A stretch of 64,000 nucleotides of DNA from Aquimarina acroporae (GTDB lineage Bacteria > Bacteroidota > Bacteroidia > Flavobacteriales > Flavobacteriaceae). Below, one piece after another: positions 17,039-25,777 of this stretch; within the stretch, counting starts at the first letter, position 1; each line of letters opens with the position of its first letter. The notes beneath the pieces were generated by a model. That model searched no databases. It was not told the DNA's origin and saw nothing but the letters and a program-made list of their open reading frames with translations. The stretch spans positions 124,001 through 188,000 of the forward strand of contig NZ_JALPRE010000007.1 of NCBI RefSeq assembly GCF_023195925.1, in the 5' to 3' direction. A program made the position numbers and the translations under genes.

Positions 17039-17068
17039 CTAAAGTAGGTAAAAGTATCGCGATTCAAA
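17039..17068 (-). promoter_or_regulatory. Promoter of the pheL-pheA operon
   Basis: TTTG (17068-17065) and TACTTTAG (17046-17039), a -7 box with one mismatch, are separated by 18 bases. Predicted start near 17032, about 13 bases before the leader ATG. The remainder of the 344-base gap (17069-17210) shows no gene. Confidence 0.6.
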
Positions 17069-17210
17069 ATATTTTTTCATTTTTTTCACCGCTGCTAGTA
17101 CATTATCATCAAATTCTAAACAAATACTAACTATTTGTACATTTTTCTAATTAAAAACTTCGTTCTATTACCAACTTTCTATATTTTCAGAAGCTAACAA
17201 ACGTTCGTAA

Positions 17211-18398
17211 TCAAATCACTCCCAGCTCTTTACCCACTTTGGTAAATGCTTTTACTGCTTTTTCTAAATGATGTTGTTCATGTCCAGCCGATAATTGTAC
17301 TCTAATTCTTGCCTTACCCTTGGGAACGACTGGATAGAAAAACCCAATCACATAAATTCCTTCATCCAATAACTTTGCTGCAAAATCTTGTGCCAAAGTA
17401 GCCTCATATAACATCACGGGAACGATGGGATGGTCTCCTGGGATAATATCAAAACCTGCTTTACTCATTTCCGATCTAAAATACTTCGTATTTCTTTCGA
17501 GTTTATCTCTCAATTCTGTTGAAGAACTTAAAAGGTCCAACACCTTTATAGATGCTCCTACTATTGAAGGGGCAACGGTATTAGAAAACAAATACGGTCG
17601 GGAACGTTGGCGTAACATATCTACAATCTCTTTTCTTGCTGCCGTAAAACCTCCAGATGCTCCTCCTAGGGCTTTTCCATAGGTACCAGTAATGATATCT
17701 ATACGTCCCATTACATTTCTATATTCATGGGTACCTCTACCTGTTTTACCCAAAAACCCAGTAGAGTGACATTCGTCTATCATCACCATAGCACCGTACT
17801 TATCTGCCAGATCACAAATTTTATCTAACTGTGCTATAGTTCCATCCATAGAAAAAGAGCCGTCTGTAACGATTAATTTTCTTCGGCTTCCTTCTGCATC
17901 CTTTAATTGTTTTTCAAGGTCTACCATATTATTATGCTCATATCTTAGACGTTTTGCTTTACATAATCGGATTCCGTCTATGATAGATGCATGATTTAAT
18001 GCATCAGAAATAATCGCATCTTCGGGTCCCAAAATAGGCTCAAAAACCCCTCCATTTGCATCAAAAGCCGCAGCATATAAAATACAATCTTCCATCCCTA
18101 AAAACTCTGCAGTTTTTCTCTCTAGTTCTTTATGAATATCTTGGGTACCACAAATAAATCTCACAGATGATAATCCATACCCATGGGAATCAATAGCTTC
18201 TTTTCCTGCCTTTATCACATCTGGATGAGATGAAAGTCCTAAGTAGTTATTTGCACAAAAGTTTAAAACATGGGTGGTTTTGGTAGTATCGATCTCTGCT
18301 CCCTGCGGAGTAGTAATTATACGCTCAGACTTATATAGCCCAGCAGCTTTAATTTCATCAAGTTCTTTTTGTAAATCTTCTTTAATATTGGAAAACAT
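17211..18398 (-). CDS. kbl: Glycine C-acetyltransferase (2-amino-3-ketobutyrate CoA ligase)
   Basis: 395 residues, alpha-oxoamine synthase family, PLP-dependent. Cleaves 2-amino-3-ketobutyrate with CoA to glycine and acetyl-CoA. Visible motifs are [14 protein letters not shown] near residue 46, [34 protein letters not shown] (PLP-ring Asp/His region) and [14 protein letters not shown] with the PLP lysine. Together with the threonine dehydrogenase 47 bases upstream it forms the two-step threonine-to-glycine pathway. Confidence 0.95.
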   Translation of the reverse strand: MFSNIKEDLQKELDEIKAAGLYKSERIITTPQGAEIDTTKTTHVLNFCANNYLGLSSHPDVIKAGKEAIDSHGYGLSSVRFICGTQDIHKELERKTAEFLGMEDCILYAAAFDANGGVFEPILGPEDAIISDALNHASIIDGIRLCKAKRLRYEHNNMVDLEKQLKDAEGSRRKLIVTDGSFSMDGTIAQLDKICDLADKYGAMVMIDECHSTGFLGKTGRGTHEYRNVMGRIDIITGTYGKALGGASGGFTAARKEIVDMLRQRSRPYLFSNTVAPSIVGASIKVLDLLSSSTELRDKLERNTKYFRSEMSKAGFDIIPGDHPIVPVMLYEATLAQDFAAKLLDEGIYVIGFFYPVVPKGKARIRVQLSAGHEQHHLEKAVKAFTKVGKELGVI

Positions 18399-18445
18399 TC
18401 TTCTATATTTTAATGCTTGGTAATTATTTTATGGATAGGCAAAGA

Positions 18446-19426
18446 TCAGAGTAACAACGTCTCTAGATTTTTTGACCCATTTTTATATTTTTCCTTTAAT
18501 TTCGCCATCATGATTTCGGCTATACCTTTAAGGTCAAAATTAGCTTTCCATCCCCAATCGTTTCTAGCTACCGTATCATCTATAGATTTTGGCCAACTAG
18601 CCGCTATTTCTTGTCTAAAATCTGGAGCATAGTTTACTTTAAATTCTGGATATAATTTACGAATTTCTTCTACTACTTGAGCAGGAGAAAAACTAATACC
18701 TGCTATATTATATGATGTTCTTAATGAAATATCTTCTTTAGGTGCTTCCATCAGCTCAATAGTTGCTCGTATAGCATCTTCCATAAATATCATTGGAAGC
18801 ATGGTATCTTCTTTTAGGAAACAATTAAACTCTTCTTTAAGTACTGCTTTATGAAATATATCTACTGCATAATCTGTAGTACCTCCTCCAGGCATAGATT
18901 GATAACCTATTACTCCTGGATATCGAATTGATCTTACATCTAAACCATATTTTGTATAATAATACTGCGCCCAATTTTCACCAGCTGCTTTACTAATACC
19001 ATATACTGTTGACGGATCTAAATATGAATTGTTAGGCGTATTGTCTAAGTTTGCTCCTTCCCCGAAAACTGCAATCGAACTTGGGAAAAATACTTTTTCA
19101 ATTTCATGTAGTCTGGACACTTCCAAAACATTAAACAATGTTTTCATGTTAATATCCCAAGTTTGCAATGGGTTTTCTTCTCCTTTAGCTGAAAGAATTG
19201 CTGCCAAATGATATATCTGTGTAACTTTATATTGAGTTACTACTTCATGTATTCTATTAATATCTGTTGCATCAACTACTTCAAAAACCCCATTAAACCC
19301 TTCTCTCTTTCTTAAATCTGAAGCTATTACTTGATCAACACCATATTTTTCTTGTAAAGATGTGGTTAACACAGACCCTAGCTGCCCATTAGCACCGATA
19401 ACTAAAATAACCGTATTTGTATTCAT
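18446..19426 (-). CDS. tdh: NAD-dependent L-threonine 3-dehydrogenase, SDR/epimerase type
   Basis: 326 residues, extended short-chain dehydrogenase fold. VIGANGQLGSVL (about 9-20) is the NAD-binding glycine motif, and YGISKAAGENW carries the catalytic Tyr-x3-Lys. The sequence resembles the epimerase-like threonine dehydrogenases rather than the zinc-dependent Tdh, and the adjacent kbl supports that role: it makes 2-amino-3-ketobutyrate for Kbl. It is read divergently from an Lrp-type regulator, and a palindrome lies in its promoter region. Confidence 0.9.
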   Translation of the reverse strand: MNTNTVILVIGANGQLGSVLTTSLQEKYGVDQVIASDLRKREGFNGVFEVVDATDINRIHEVVTQYKVTQIYHLAAILSAKGEENPLQTWDINMKTLFNVLEVSRLHEIEKVFFPSSIAVFGEGANLDNTPNNSYLDPSTVYGISKAAGENWAQYYYTKYGLDVRSIRYPGVIGYQSMPGGGTTDYAVDIFHKAVLKEEFNCFLKEDTMLPMIFMEDAIRATIELMEAPKEDISLRTSYNIAGISFSPAQVVEEIRKLYPEFKVNYAPDFRQEIAASWPKSIDDTVARNDWGWKANFDLKGIAEIMMAKLKEKYKNGSKNLETLLL

Positions 19427-19441
19427 AATTACTTAAAATTT

Positions 19442-19476
19442 TAACACTTAAAAAGTGTTATTTACTTACTAAAGTA
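19442..19476 (-). promoter_or_regulatory. tdh promoter with overlapping palindromic operator candidate
   Basis: TACTTTAG (19476-19469) is a -7-like box, the same variant as in front of the phe leader. Just downstream is a perfect 8-bp inverted repeat TAACACTT / AAGTGTTA with a 3-base spacer (19442-19460), which would cover the transcription start. The divergent Lrp-type regulator is the obvious candidate to bind it. Confidence 0.45.
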
Positions 19477-19607
19477 ACAAATAGAGCTTTTATAGCCGAA
19501 TAATTAAAAGAATTAAGTAATAATTCCTGTTTATATTTTATTTTATAGCTATATTTACTTTAAACATATATTAAAATCGAATTTTGAAGTAATTTTTTTG
19601 ATCACTT

Positions 19608-20069
19608 ATGGAACAATTAGACCAAACAGACATAACTATACTGAGAATTCTTCAGGAAGATGCTAAAAAAACAGCAAAAGAAATTGCGCAAATTTTAAAC
19701 ATAACCCCATCTCCGGTTTATGAAAGAATACGAAGATTAGAACATCAAGGTTTCATAAAAAAATATGTTGCTATTTTGGACAAAAAACTAATAGATAGAT
19801 CGATCACAACAATCTGTCAAGTTTCTATGCGATATCACAACGAAGCATTTATAGAAAAGTTTGAAGAACAAATACAGAATTTGAAAGAAGTACAAGAATG
19901 TTATCACATGGCAGGTCAGGTTGACTTCATCTTAAAAATACACACCCGAAGTTTAGAAGAATATCATGATTTTGTTAAATCCAAGCTTTCTAAAATTGAA
20001 AATATTGGTGTTTTAAATAGTACGTTTGTATTGAAGGATATTAAGCATACTTCAGAGTTTTATATTTGA
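19608..20069 (+). CDS. Lrp/AsnC family transcriptional regulator
   Basis: 153 residues. N-terminal winged helix-turn-helix (LDQTDITILRILQEDAKKTAKEIAQILNI, with the recognition part TPSPVYERIRRLEHQGFI), then the RAM effector domain (about 70-150; VQECYHMAGQVDFILKI). Such proteins bind amino acids and form octamers. It is divergent from tdh-kbl, 181 bases away, so control of threonine breakdown is likely but inferred. Its 3' end overlaps the convergent GH1 gene by 18 bases. Confidence 0.92.
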   Translation: MEQLDQTDITILRILQEDAKKTAKEIAQILNITPSPVYERIRRLEHQGFIKKYVAILDKKLIDRSITTICQVSMRYHNEAFIEKFEEQIQNLKEVQECYHMAGQVDFILKIHTRSLEEYHDFVKSKLSKIENIGVLNSTFVLKDIKHTSEFYI

Positions 20070-21365
20070 CAAATATTCCTTGAGCCAATATGCAGTTTTT
20101 TTCCAGGTTCGATTTAAAGTTTTAGGATCGAAACTTACAATACCAAATTTTGGGATATACCCTTCTGCCCATTCAAAATTATCGACGAGAGTCCAAAGTA
20201 ATATTCCTTTCAAATTAATTCCTTCATTCAATACCGAGTCCATTCCTGATATCACTTCTCTATAATATGCTATTCTTTTAATATCATCTTCTTGTTCTGA
20301 TAAAGCCACTCCACACTCAGTTAACCACAAAGGTTTCTTTGGGTCGTACTTTGAGAATCGATTCAAAAAATAAGGAATTCCTTTTGGATACGTCTCCCAA
20401 CCCATAATTGAAGTTTCAGCATTTCTATATTTTGGTTTTACCAATAACGCTCCTAAATAGGGTATATACCAAGTACTTTTCACAACTTCTCTGGTATATG
20501 TTTGAATACCCCAAAAGTCAAAATCAACCTTTAATTTATCTTCATCTCCATCGATACAGTATTTTGACATTCGTCTCAATATTGGCAAATCCTGAAATGG
20601 ATACCCTTTTCCTAAATGAGGTTCTATAAATAGCCTATTCATTAAGGCATCAATTCGCTTAGCAGTTTTTATATCTCTTGATGTATTTCTATAAGGTTCT
20701 ATTTTTGTACAACTTATAGCTGTCCCCACCTTGAGGTTTTTCTTTTTCTTTAAGACTTCAAATCCTTTTGCCTGTGCTAATAGAAGATGATGAGTACTCA
20801 CCAAAAAGTTCTGAATCCCAATTTTTCCGGGCGCATGTACTCCCAAAAAGTAGCCACCTCCCATGCAAACAATACCTTCGTTAATCAAAATCCAATACTT
20901 CACCCGATCCCCAAAATGGTCTCGTAGAATAGTCACATAATCTGCATACCAGTTGATTACTTCTCTGTTGGTCCAACCGCCTTTTTCTTGAAGTTTTTGA
21001 GGTAAATCCCAATGATAGGTAGTTATCCAAGGTGTTATTCCCTTCTCATGACAGTAATTAATAACATTGTTATAAAAGGCAATACCTTTAGGGTTAATCT
21101 TTCCTACCCCTTCTGGAAGAATTCTTGACCATGAAATTGAGAACCGAAAAACCTTGAGACCTATACTTACAGCTATATCTATGTCTTCTTTATACCTTTC
21201 GTAAAAATTTATTGCAACTTTCGCATTAGACTTATCCTTGATTTTATGTGTTTTTCTTGTAAACACATCCCAAATTGAAAGCCCTTTTCCATCTGTACGA
21301 TAAGCACCTTCTGTTTGAGCAGCAGCAGTTGCAACTCCCCAAATAAGACTTTTTATTTTACTCAT
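20052..21365 (-). CDS. Glycoside hydrolase family 1 protein (beta-glucosidase-like)
   Basis: 437 residues with no signal peptide, so cytoplasmic. GH1 features are IWGVATAAAQTEGAY at 8-22, FRFSISWSRILPEG, YHWDLPQKLQEKGGW and LVDNFEWAEGY near the C-terminus. The two catalytic glutamates appear kept, but in altered motifs: the acid/base motif NEP is NEG (Glu163), and the nucleophile motif TENG is TECG (Glu350). The protein may therefore be a divergent GH1 with unusual specificity. It stands alone between the lrp gene (3' overlap) and gldA (divergent). Confidence 0.88.
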   Translation of the reverse strand: MSKIKSLIWGVATAAAQTEGAYRTDGKGLSIWDVFTRKTHKIKDKSNAKVAINFYERYKEDIDIAVSIGLKVFRFSISWSRILPEGVGKINPKGIAFYNNVINYCHEKGITPWITTYHWDLPQKLQEKGGWTNREVINWYADYVTILRDHFGDRVKYWILINEGIVCMGGGYFLGVHAPGKIGIQNFLVSTHHLLLAQAKGFEVLKKKKNLKVGTAISCTKIEPYRNTSRDIKTAKRIDALMNRLFIEPHLGKGYPFQDLPILRRMSKYCIDGDEDKLKVDFDFWGIQTYTREVVKSTWYIPYLGALLVKPKYRNAETSIMGWETYPKGIPYFLNRFSKYDPKKPLWLTECGVALSEQEDDIKRIAYYREVISGMDSVLNEGINLKGILLWTLVDNFEWAEGYIPKFGIVSFDPKTLNRTWKKTAYWLKEYLSNIKL

Positions 21366-21667
21366 TCATTATCAAAAACCAAGATACTAATGCCTAAATA
21401 GTTCCTTTTTAAAAAAAGGATATAACACTATAAAGAAGAATTTCTGTGCCGAATACAGTAGTTTATTGATGAGTTTTTCTGATACTTTTTTTAGTATAGT
21501 AAGCATAACGACAACTTTATATGATTAAATGTACCTTGTTATTTTGAGTTATACATTACCTCAGCATTACGGTTATGTTAATCTCTTTTATGTTTTTTAT
21601 GGTTGTGTTTATACAATATCTCTGGAATTATTACATTTGATAACTATAAAAATTTTAGTATTCATCA
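21366..21667 (+). other. 302-base divergent intergenic region with gldA promoter candidate
   Basis: No gene is visible. An exact -7 box TACATTTG lies at 21632-21639, 28 bases before the gldA ATG; no clean TTTG stands at -33. The rest is AT-rich, without strong inverted repeats. Confidence 0.5.
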
Positions 21668-22576
21668 ATGTCTATATCTGTTTCTAATATCTCTAAGTCA
21701 TACAACGAACAAAAAGCATTACATAATGTTTCTTTTAAAATAAAAAAAGGTGAAGTCGTTGGTTTTCTTGGTCCTAATGGTGCCGGAAAATCTACTATGA
21801 TGAGAATCCTTACCACATTCTTAGACCCTAATGACGGATCTGCTACTGTAAATGGTTTTGATATTAGAAAGCAACCTATTGATGTTCAGAAAAGTGTTGG
21901 GTATTTACCAGAGCATAATCCATTATATTTAGATATGTATGTGCGTGAATACTTAGCATTTAATGCTAAAGTTTACAAAGTACAGAAGGGAAGAATAGAA
22001 GAAGTAATACAACGCACTGGTTTAACTCCGGAAGCCAATAAAAAAATCGGCCAACTGTCTAAAGGATATCGTCAAAGAGTAGGCCTAGCAAGTGCCTTAT
22101 TGCATGATCCAAGTGTGCTCATTTTGGATGAACCAACGACGGGCTTAGACCCGAATCAATTGGTTGAAATAAGAGAGCTTATACGAGCTATAGGCAAAGA
22201 AAAAACTGTCTTTCTTTCTACTCACATAATGCAAGAAGTTGAAGCCATGTGCGATAGAGTGATCATTATCAATAATGGACAAATTGTAAGCGATAAACTT
22301 CTCAAAGACTTAATGAATGAAGATGAGCAAATCATCGAAGTAGAATTCGATTATCGTATTGAAGAAGCTTTTATATCGAAATTACCTCATGTTTCTAAAG
22401 TTGAAAACATTTATGGTTTTGTCTATCAAATTACTTTTGGTTCCAATATAGATATGCGCCCAAAGGTCTTTGATTTTGCTCATGATAATCAATTAAAAAT
22501 CCTTCAACTATCACGCAAAAACAAAAACCTTGAGAGTTTATTTAGAGAGCTTACAAATCCGCAGGAGAACAATTAA
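21668..22576 (+). CDS. gldA: Gliding-motility ABC transporter ATP-binding protein GldA
   Basis: 302 residues. ABC ATPase with Walker A GPNGAGKST (about 36-44), LSKGYRQRVGLA signature, Walker B VLILDEPTTGLD and the switch histidine in LSTHIMQE. The whole sequence reads like GldA of flavobacteria (the PIDVQKSVGYLPEHNPLYLDMYVREYL segment is typical), whose partners are GldF and GldG. Those permease genes are not adjacent here; in flavobacteria gldA is often unlinked from gldFG. GldA supports gliding in some species. The gene ends one base short of the convergent response-regulator gene. Confidence 0.9.
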   Translation: MSISVSNISKSYNEQKALHNVSFKIKKGEVVGFLGPNGAGKSTMMRILTTFLDPNDGSATVNGFDIRKQPIDVQKSVGYLPEHNPLYLDMYVREYLAFNAKVYKVQKGRIEEVIQRTGLTPEANKKIGQLSKGYRQRVGLASALLHDPSVLILDEPTTGLDPNQLVEIRELIRAIGKEKTVFLSTHIMQEVEAMCDRVIIINNGQIVSDKLLKDLMNEDEQIIEVEFDYRIEEAFISKLPHVSKVENIYGFVYQITFGSNIDMRPKVFDFAHDNQLKILQLSRKNKNLESLFRELTNPQENN

Positions 22577-22577
22577 A

Positions 22578-22982
22578 CTATCCTACTTGTTCTAGATCTC
22601 TCAGTACTTCTTTTAGTTTTTCGACGGTAACTGGTTTGACTATATAATCGCTTACCAATTCATAAGTCTTGGCTTTTAAAATATCTTGAGGATCTACCGA
22701 AGAAGACACGATGTAGATAATTATCTTTTTCTCACAAGGTATTTTAATAAATTCATCTAAAAACTGCCATCCATCTAGAATGGGCATATTCAGATCTAAT
22801 AAAATTACGTCAGGTAATTTCTCATTATTAGAAATAATAGCTTTTAAATTATTTAATGCTTCTTCTCCGTTCTGAAAAACCATTAAATTCTTACAAAACC
22901 CTATAATTTCCATAATTTTCTTTACCCCAAACACAAAGATTGGGTCATCATCGATAATGCAGGCAATATCAATTTTTTTCAT
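22578..22982 (-). CDS. Single-domain response regulator
   Basis: 134 residues, a receiver domain only. Acidic pocket IIDDDPIF (Asp11-13), phosphoacceptor Asp63 in VILLDLNMPILDG, the VSSS position for Thr/Ser, and the conserved Lys in YIVKPVT. It has no DNA-binding output domain, so it probably acts by protein contact, like CheY or Spo0F. Its start overlaps the end of the triple-PAS kinase gene by 14 bases, so the two are translationally coupled and form a phosphotransfer pair. Confidence 0.92.
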   Translation of the reverse strand: MKKIDIACIIDDDPIFVFGVKKIMEIIGFCKNLMVFQNGEEALNNLKAIISNNEKLPDVILLDLNMPILDGWQFLDEFIKIPCEKKIIIYIVSSSVDPQDILKAKTYELVSDYIVKPVTVEKLKEVLRDLEQVG

Positions 22983-24891
22983 ATTTTAAATAGATTTTAA
23001 AGGCACTTCCTCTATCAACTTCGCTTTCCACTTCAATTTTACCTCCCATAGCTTCAATTTGGTTTTTAGTAATAAAGAGGCCAATCCCCCGGGCATCTTT
23101 ATTATGATGAAAAGTTTTATACATCCCAAATAACTTTGCTCTATGTTTTTTTAAGTTTATGCCCAAACCATTATCCTCTACTATAAGTACAACAAAATCT
23201 TCTTCAATAGCTGTAGTTAAAGACACATAACTATCTCGTTTTTTTGAACTGTACTTTATTCCATTAGTGATTAGATTTAGAAATATACTATCTAGATACG
23301 CAGAGATTCCTAAAACGGTAACCTCTGGTTGTATTTTATTTATAATAGTAACCTCAGTCTCGGTGGCTATGGCCGAAACACTTTCTATGGTTTTATTTGC
23401 TATTTCACAAAGCTTCAGATTGACCAAATTTTGGTCTACCGAGGTATTCATCAATACTACTTCATTTAAATGCGAAATAGTTTCGGTAAGATTTTCTGAA
23501 GCCGTTTTAAAAAGTCTGATAATTTCATTGTCCTTGACTTCTGGCGTTTCTTGGACTAGTAAATCTAATAACATCTCAAAATTACCAGAATGAGATTTTA
23601 AATTATGAGAAACGATATGTGCAAAGTTTCTTAATCTCTTATTTTGATCTTCGGCCACCACCAATAGAGATTGTAACTCTTCTTCTCTTTTAATTTTGGT
23701 AATATCAGACATATGAATGATTATCCCTCCAACAACATCATCATCAGTTAACCAGGGACGAAATTCCCAAGATAACCATTGCGTAGCACCATCACTCTTT
23801 TTAAATCTTTCTTCTTCATTTTTAATTACCGTGCCTCCCAGGCATTTTCTATGACTTACTTTCCATTTATTAGCGTAAGTGGGTAACACTTTATAGTGCG
23901 ATTCACCAACGATCTCTTGGTTTTCTATATCAAATACCTTACACCATTCTTGGGAAGCAGCCAAATAATTCATATCTCTATCAAACATAGCGATAGCAGT
24001 GGGAGCCTGTTCTATGAACGTTCGATTGCGCTCATAAGCTTTTTTACTTTCGGTGATTTCTTGACGTGATCCTACCATCCATTCTGGGTTACCATCTTCA
24101 TCCCAACTCACTACTTTCCCCTTATCCAATATCCAAACAACACTTCCATTTTTATGTAACATTCTGGCTTCACATTCATAAACAACGGTCTTACCGGTGA
24201 AGTGATTCTGCAATAATTTATTAGAGTGTTCAAGATCTTTTTTATAGGCATAATTCTTCATGGTATCAATAGAAACTGGTTCTAACTCCTCCAATCGGCA
24301 CCCTATAATTTCTGCCCAACGTTCATTAAAAATTGTTTCACCTGTTTGCACATTCCATTGCCAGGTTCCCAGATCGGTTCCTTCGATTACTTGTTCAAAA
24401 AATGCAGTTTGTAATCTAAGTTCTTCCTCTTTTTCTTTAATATGGGTAATATCGGTGTGAGCACCTAACATTTTAACAGGCCTACCCGTATCGTCTCTAA
24501 GCATAAAACCTCTACACCTTATCCAAACCACATGCCCTAATTTGTGCCTAAATCTAACTATTTGATCATATGGACATGTAGGATCTTTGGCATGATCGAC
24601 AAAATTGGCATATATATTTTTGAGATCTTCCTCAAATACAATATTCTGCCAGGCTTCGGCTTTATGAGGCATTTCCTTTGGATCGTATCCAAAGGTGGTC
24701 CAATATTCTGGACTCATCCACACATTATCAGGTATATCTAAATCTGAAAACCATATCCCGTCAAGCACAGATTCCTGCAAAAATTCAAATAATACGTCAT
24801 CCTTTTTGATTAAATCATATAACTCTTCTTTTAGGTAATTTTCTTCTTTACCCAATAAGGAACCTCTTACTATCTTTTGTTCTTCTTTCAT
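22969..24891 (-). CDS. Soluble PAS-PAS-PAS hybrid sensor histidine kinase
   Basis: 640 residues from the ATG at 24891. The frame is open to a TTG at 24969, but MKEEQKIVRG is a better start. No transmembrane segment is seen. Three PAS/PAC units follow one another (about 30-150, 160-275, 285-400), each with a typical PAC ending such as MLGAHTDIT, MVGSRQEIT and IIIHMSDIT. The phosphoacceptor is His429 in HIVSHNLKSH. The HATPase domain has NLITNGIKYSS and DNGLGI, then GIGLFITKNQIEAMGG. The signal is unknown. It probably phosphorylates the coupled receiver protein. Confidence 0.9.
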   Translation of the reverse strand: MKEEQKIVRGSLLGKEENYLKEELYDLIKKDDVLFEFLQESVLDGIWFSDLDIPDNVWMSPEYWTTFGYDPKEMPHKAEAWQNIVFEEDLKNIYANFVDHAKDPTCPYDQIVRFRHKLGHVVWIRCRGFMLRDDTGRPVKMLGAHTDITHIKEKEEELRLQTAFFEQVIEGTDLGTWQWNVQTGETIFNERWAEIIGCRLEELEPVSIDTMKNYAYKKDLEHSNKLLQNHFTGKTVVYECEARMLHKNGSVVWILDKGKVVSWDEDGNPEWMVGSRQEITESKKAYERNRTFIEQAPTAIAMFDRDMNYLAASQEWCKVFDIENQEIVGESHYKVLPTYANKWKVSHRKCLGGTVIKNEEERFKKSDGATQWLSWEFRPWLTDDDVVGGIIIHMSDITKIKREEELQSLLVVAEDQNKRLRNFAHIVSHNLKSHSGNFEMLLDLLVQETPEVKDNEIIRLFKTASENLTETISHLNEVVLMNTSVDQNLVNLKLCEIANKTIESVSAIATETEVTIINKIQPEVTVLGISAYLDSIFLNLITNGIKYSSKKRDSYVSLTTAIEEDFVVLIVEDNGLGINLKKHRAKLFGMYKTFHHNKDARGIGLFITKNQIEAMGGKIEVESEVDRGSAFKIYLKYEKN

Positions 24892-25027
24892 CTTGTTTGT
24901 CCTTAATGAGATGTGTTTACAAGGGATAATCATAAAATTAGGAATAATCTCATAGAATTTACTAGACAAAGACCATAGTATTTTTACGGAATAACCACGC
25001 TTAAAAACAACTATATAGTAGCATATC

Positions 25028-25777
25028 TTAAGGAAAAATTAAGCGCCCAGTAAAAAAAGCTTCGACCTCTACAACAGGAGGTTCATTTACTGAAATAACA
25101 TCCCCTGTACTTCGTATTGATCCTCGTAAAGATTGTTGAGGATTTATAATAATTTTGTTGGTTCCTCTATGAAAAATTTCAACATTTTGGGCGATAAGAT
25201 TTTCTCCCTCGAATCTTCCTGTTCCAGAGGCAAAATTAATATTCAATAACTCTGTATTTCCCGATATAAAAAACGAAGCAATATTATTTCCAACTACTCT
25301 TAAACTTTCATTACTAATTTCCAGATGAAAAGTACCTGTTGTATTTCCAGTATCTTCAAAAAATGTCTCAGAAAACAGAGTTAAGTCTGGGTAACTTAGT
25401 AAACCCTTCGAAGAGATATCGAATTGTGTTGCACTTCTGATTTCTGTAAGATTGGGAGCGGTTACAAAAATCTTAGTTTGATTAAAATCACGAAAAAAAG
25501 CACAATCATTATCATCATTTAGAATTAAACGACCTTCTTCAACTACAGCCGAAACGTCATTCAACAAATTATCTCCAGTCTCGATAATTACAGATGTCTC
25601 TTCTCCTTCTTCTATAATCAACTCAATATTTGGATTCACCAATATTCTATTAAAATCTGGTACATCGACAACTTTACGAACAATATTACCTGTTCTTTGG
25701 AAACAATCGGGCGCATTTTCGGTATCACATGCCCAAATCACGATTAATATACTAATGAAGTAACCTATTTTTTTCAT
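25028..25777 (-). CDS. DUF2807 (head GIN domain) lipoprotein
   Basis: 249 residues. A lipoprotein signal ends in VIWAC, so Cys16 or nearby is acylated. The body is the right-handed beta-helix-like DUF2807 found in many Bacteroidetes: DFNRILVNPNIELIIEEGEETSVIIETGDNLL near the start, then repeated short beta turns around LTEIRSATQFDIS and FHLEISNESLRV. Often called putative auto-transporter adhesin, but that role is not shown. Its ATG overlaps the stop of the PagL-like gene, so the two are co-translated. Confidence 0.85.
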   Translation of the reverse strand: MKKIGYFISILIVIWACDTENAPDCFQRTGNIVRKVVDVPDFNRILVNPNIELIIEEGEETSVIIETGDNLLNDVSAVVEEGRLILNDDNDCAFFRDFNQTKIFVTAPNLTEIRSATQFDISSKGLLSYPDLTLFSETFFEDTGNTTGTFHLEISNESLRVVGNNIASFFISGNTELLNINFASGTGRFEGENLIAQNVEIFHRGTNKIIINPQQSLRGSIRSTGDVISVNEPPVVEVEAFFTGRLIFP

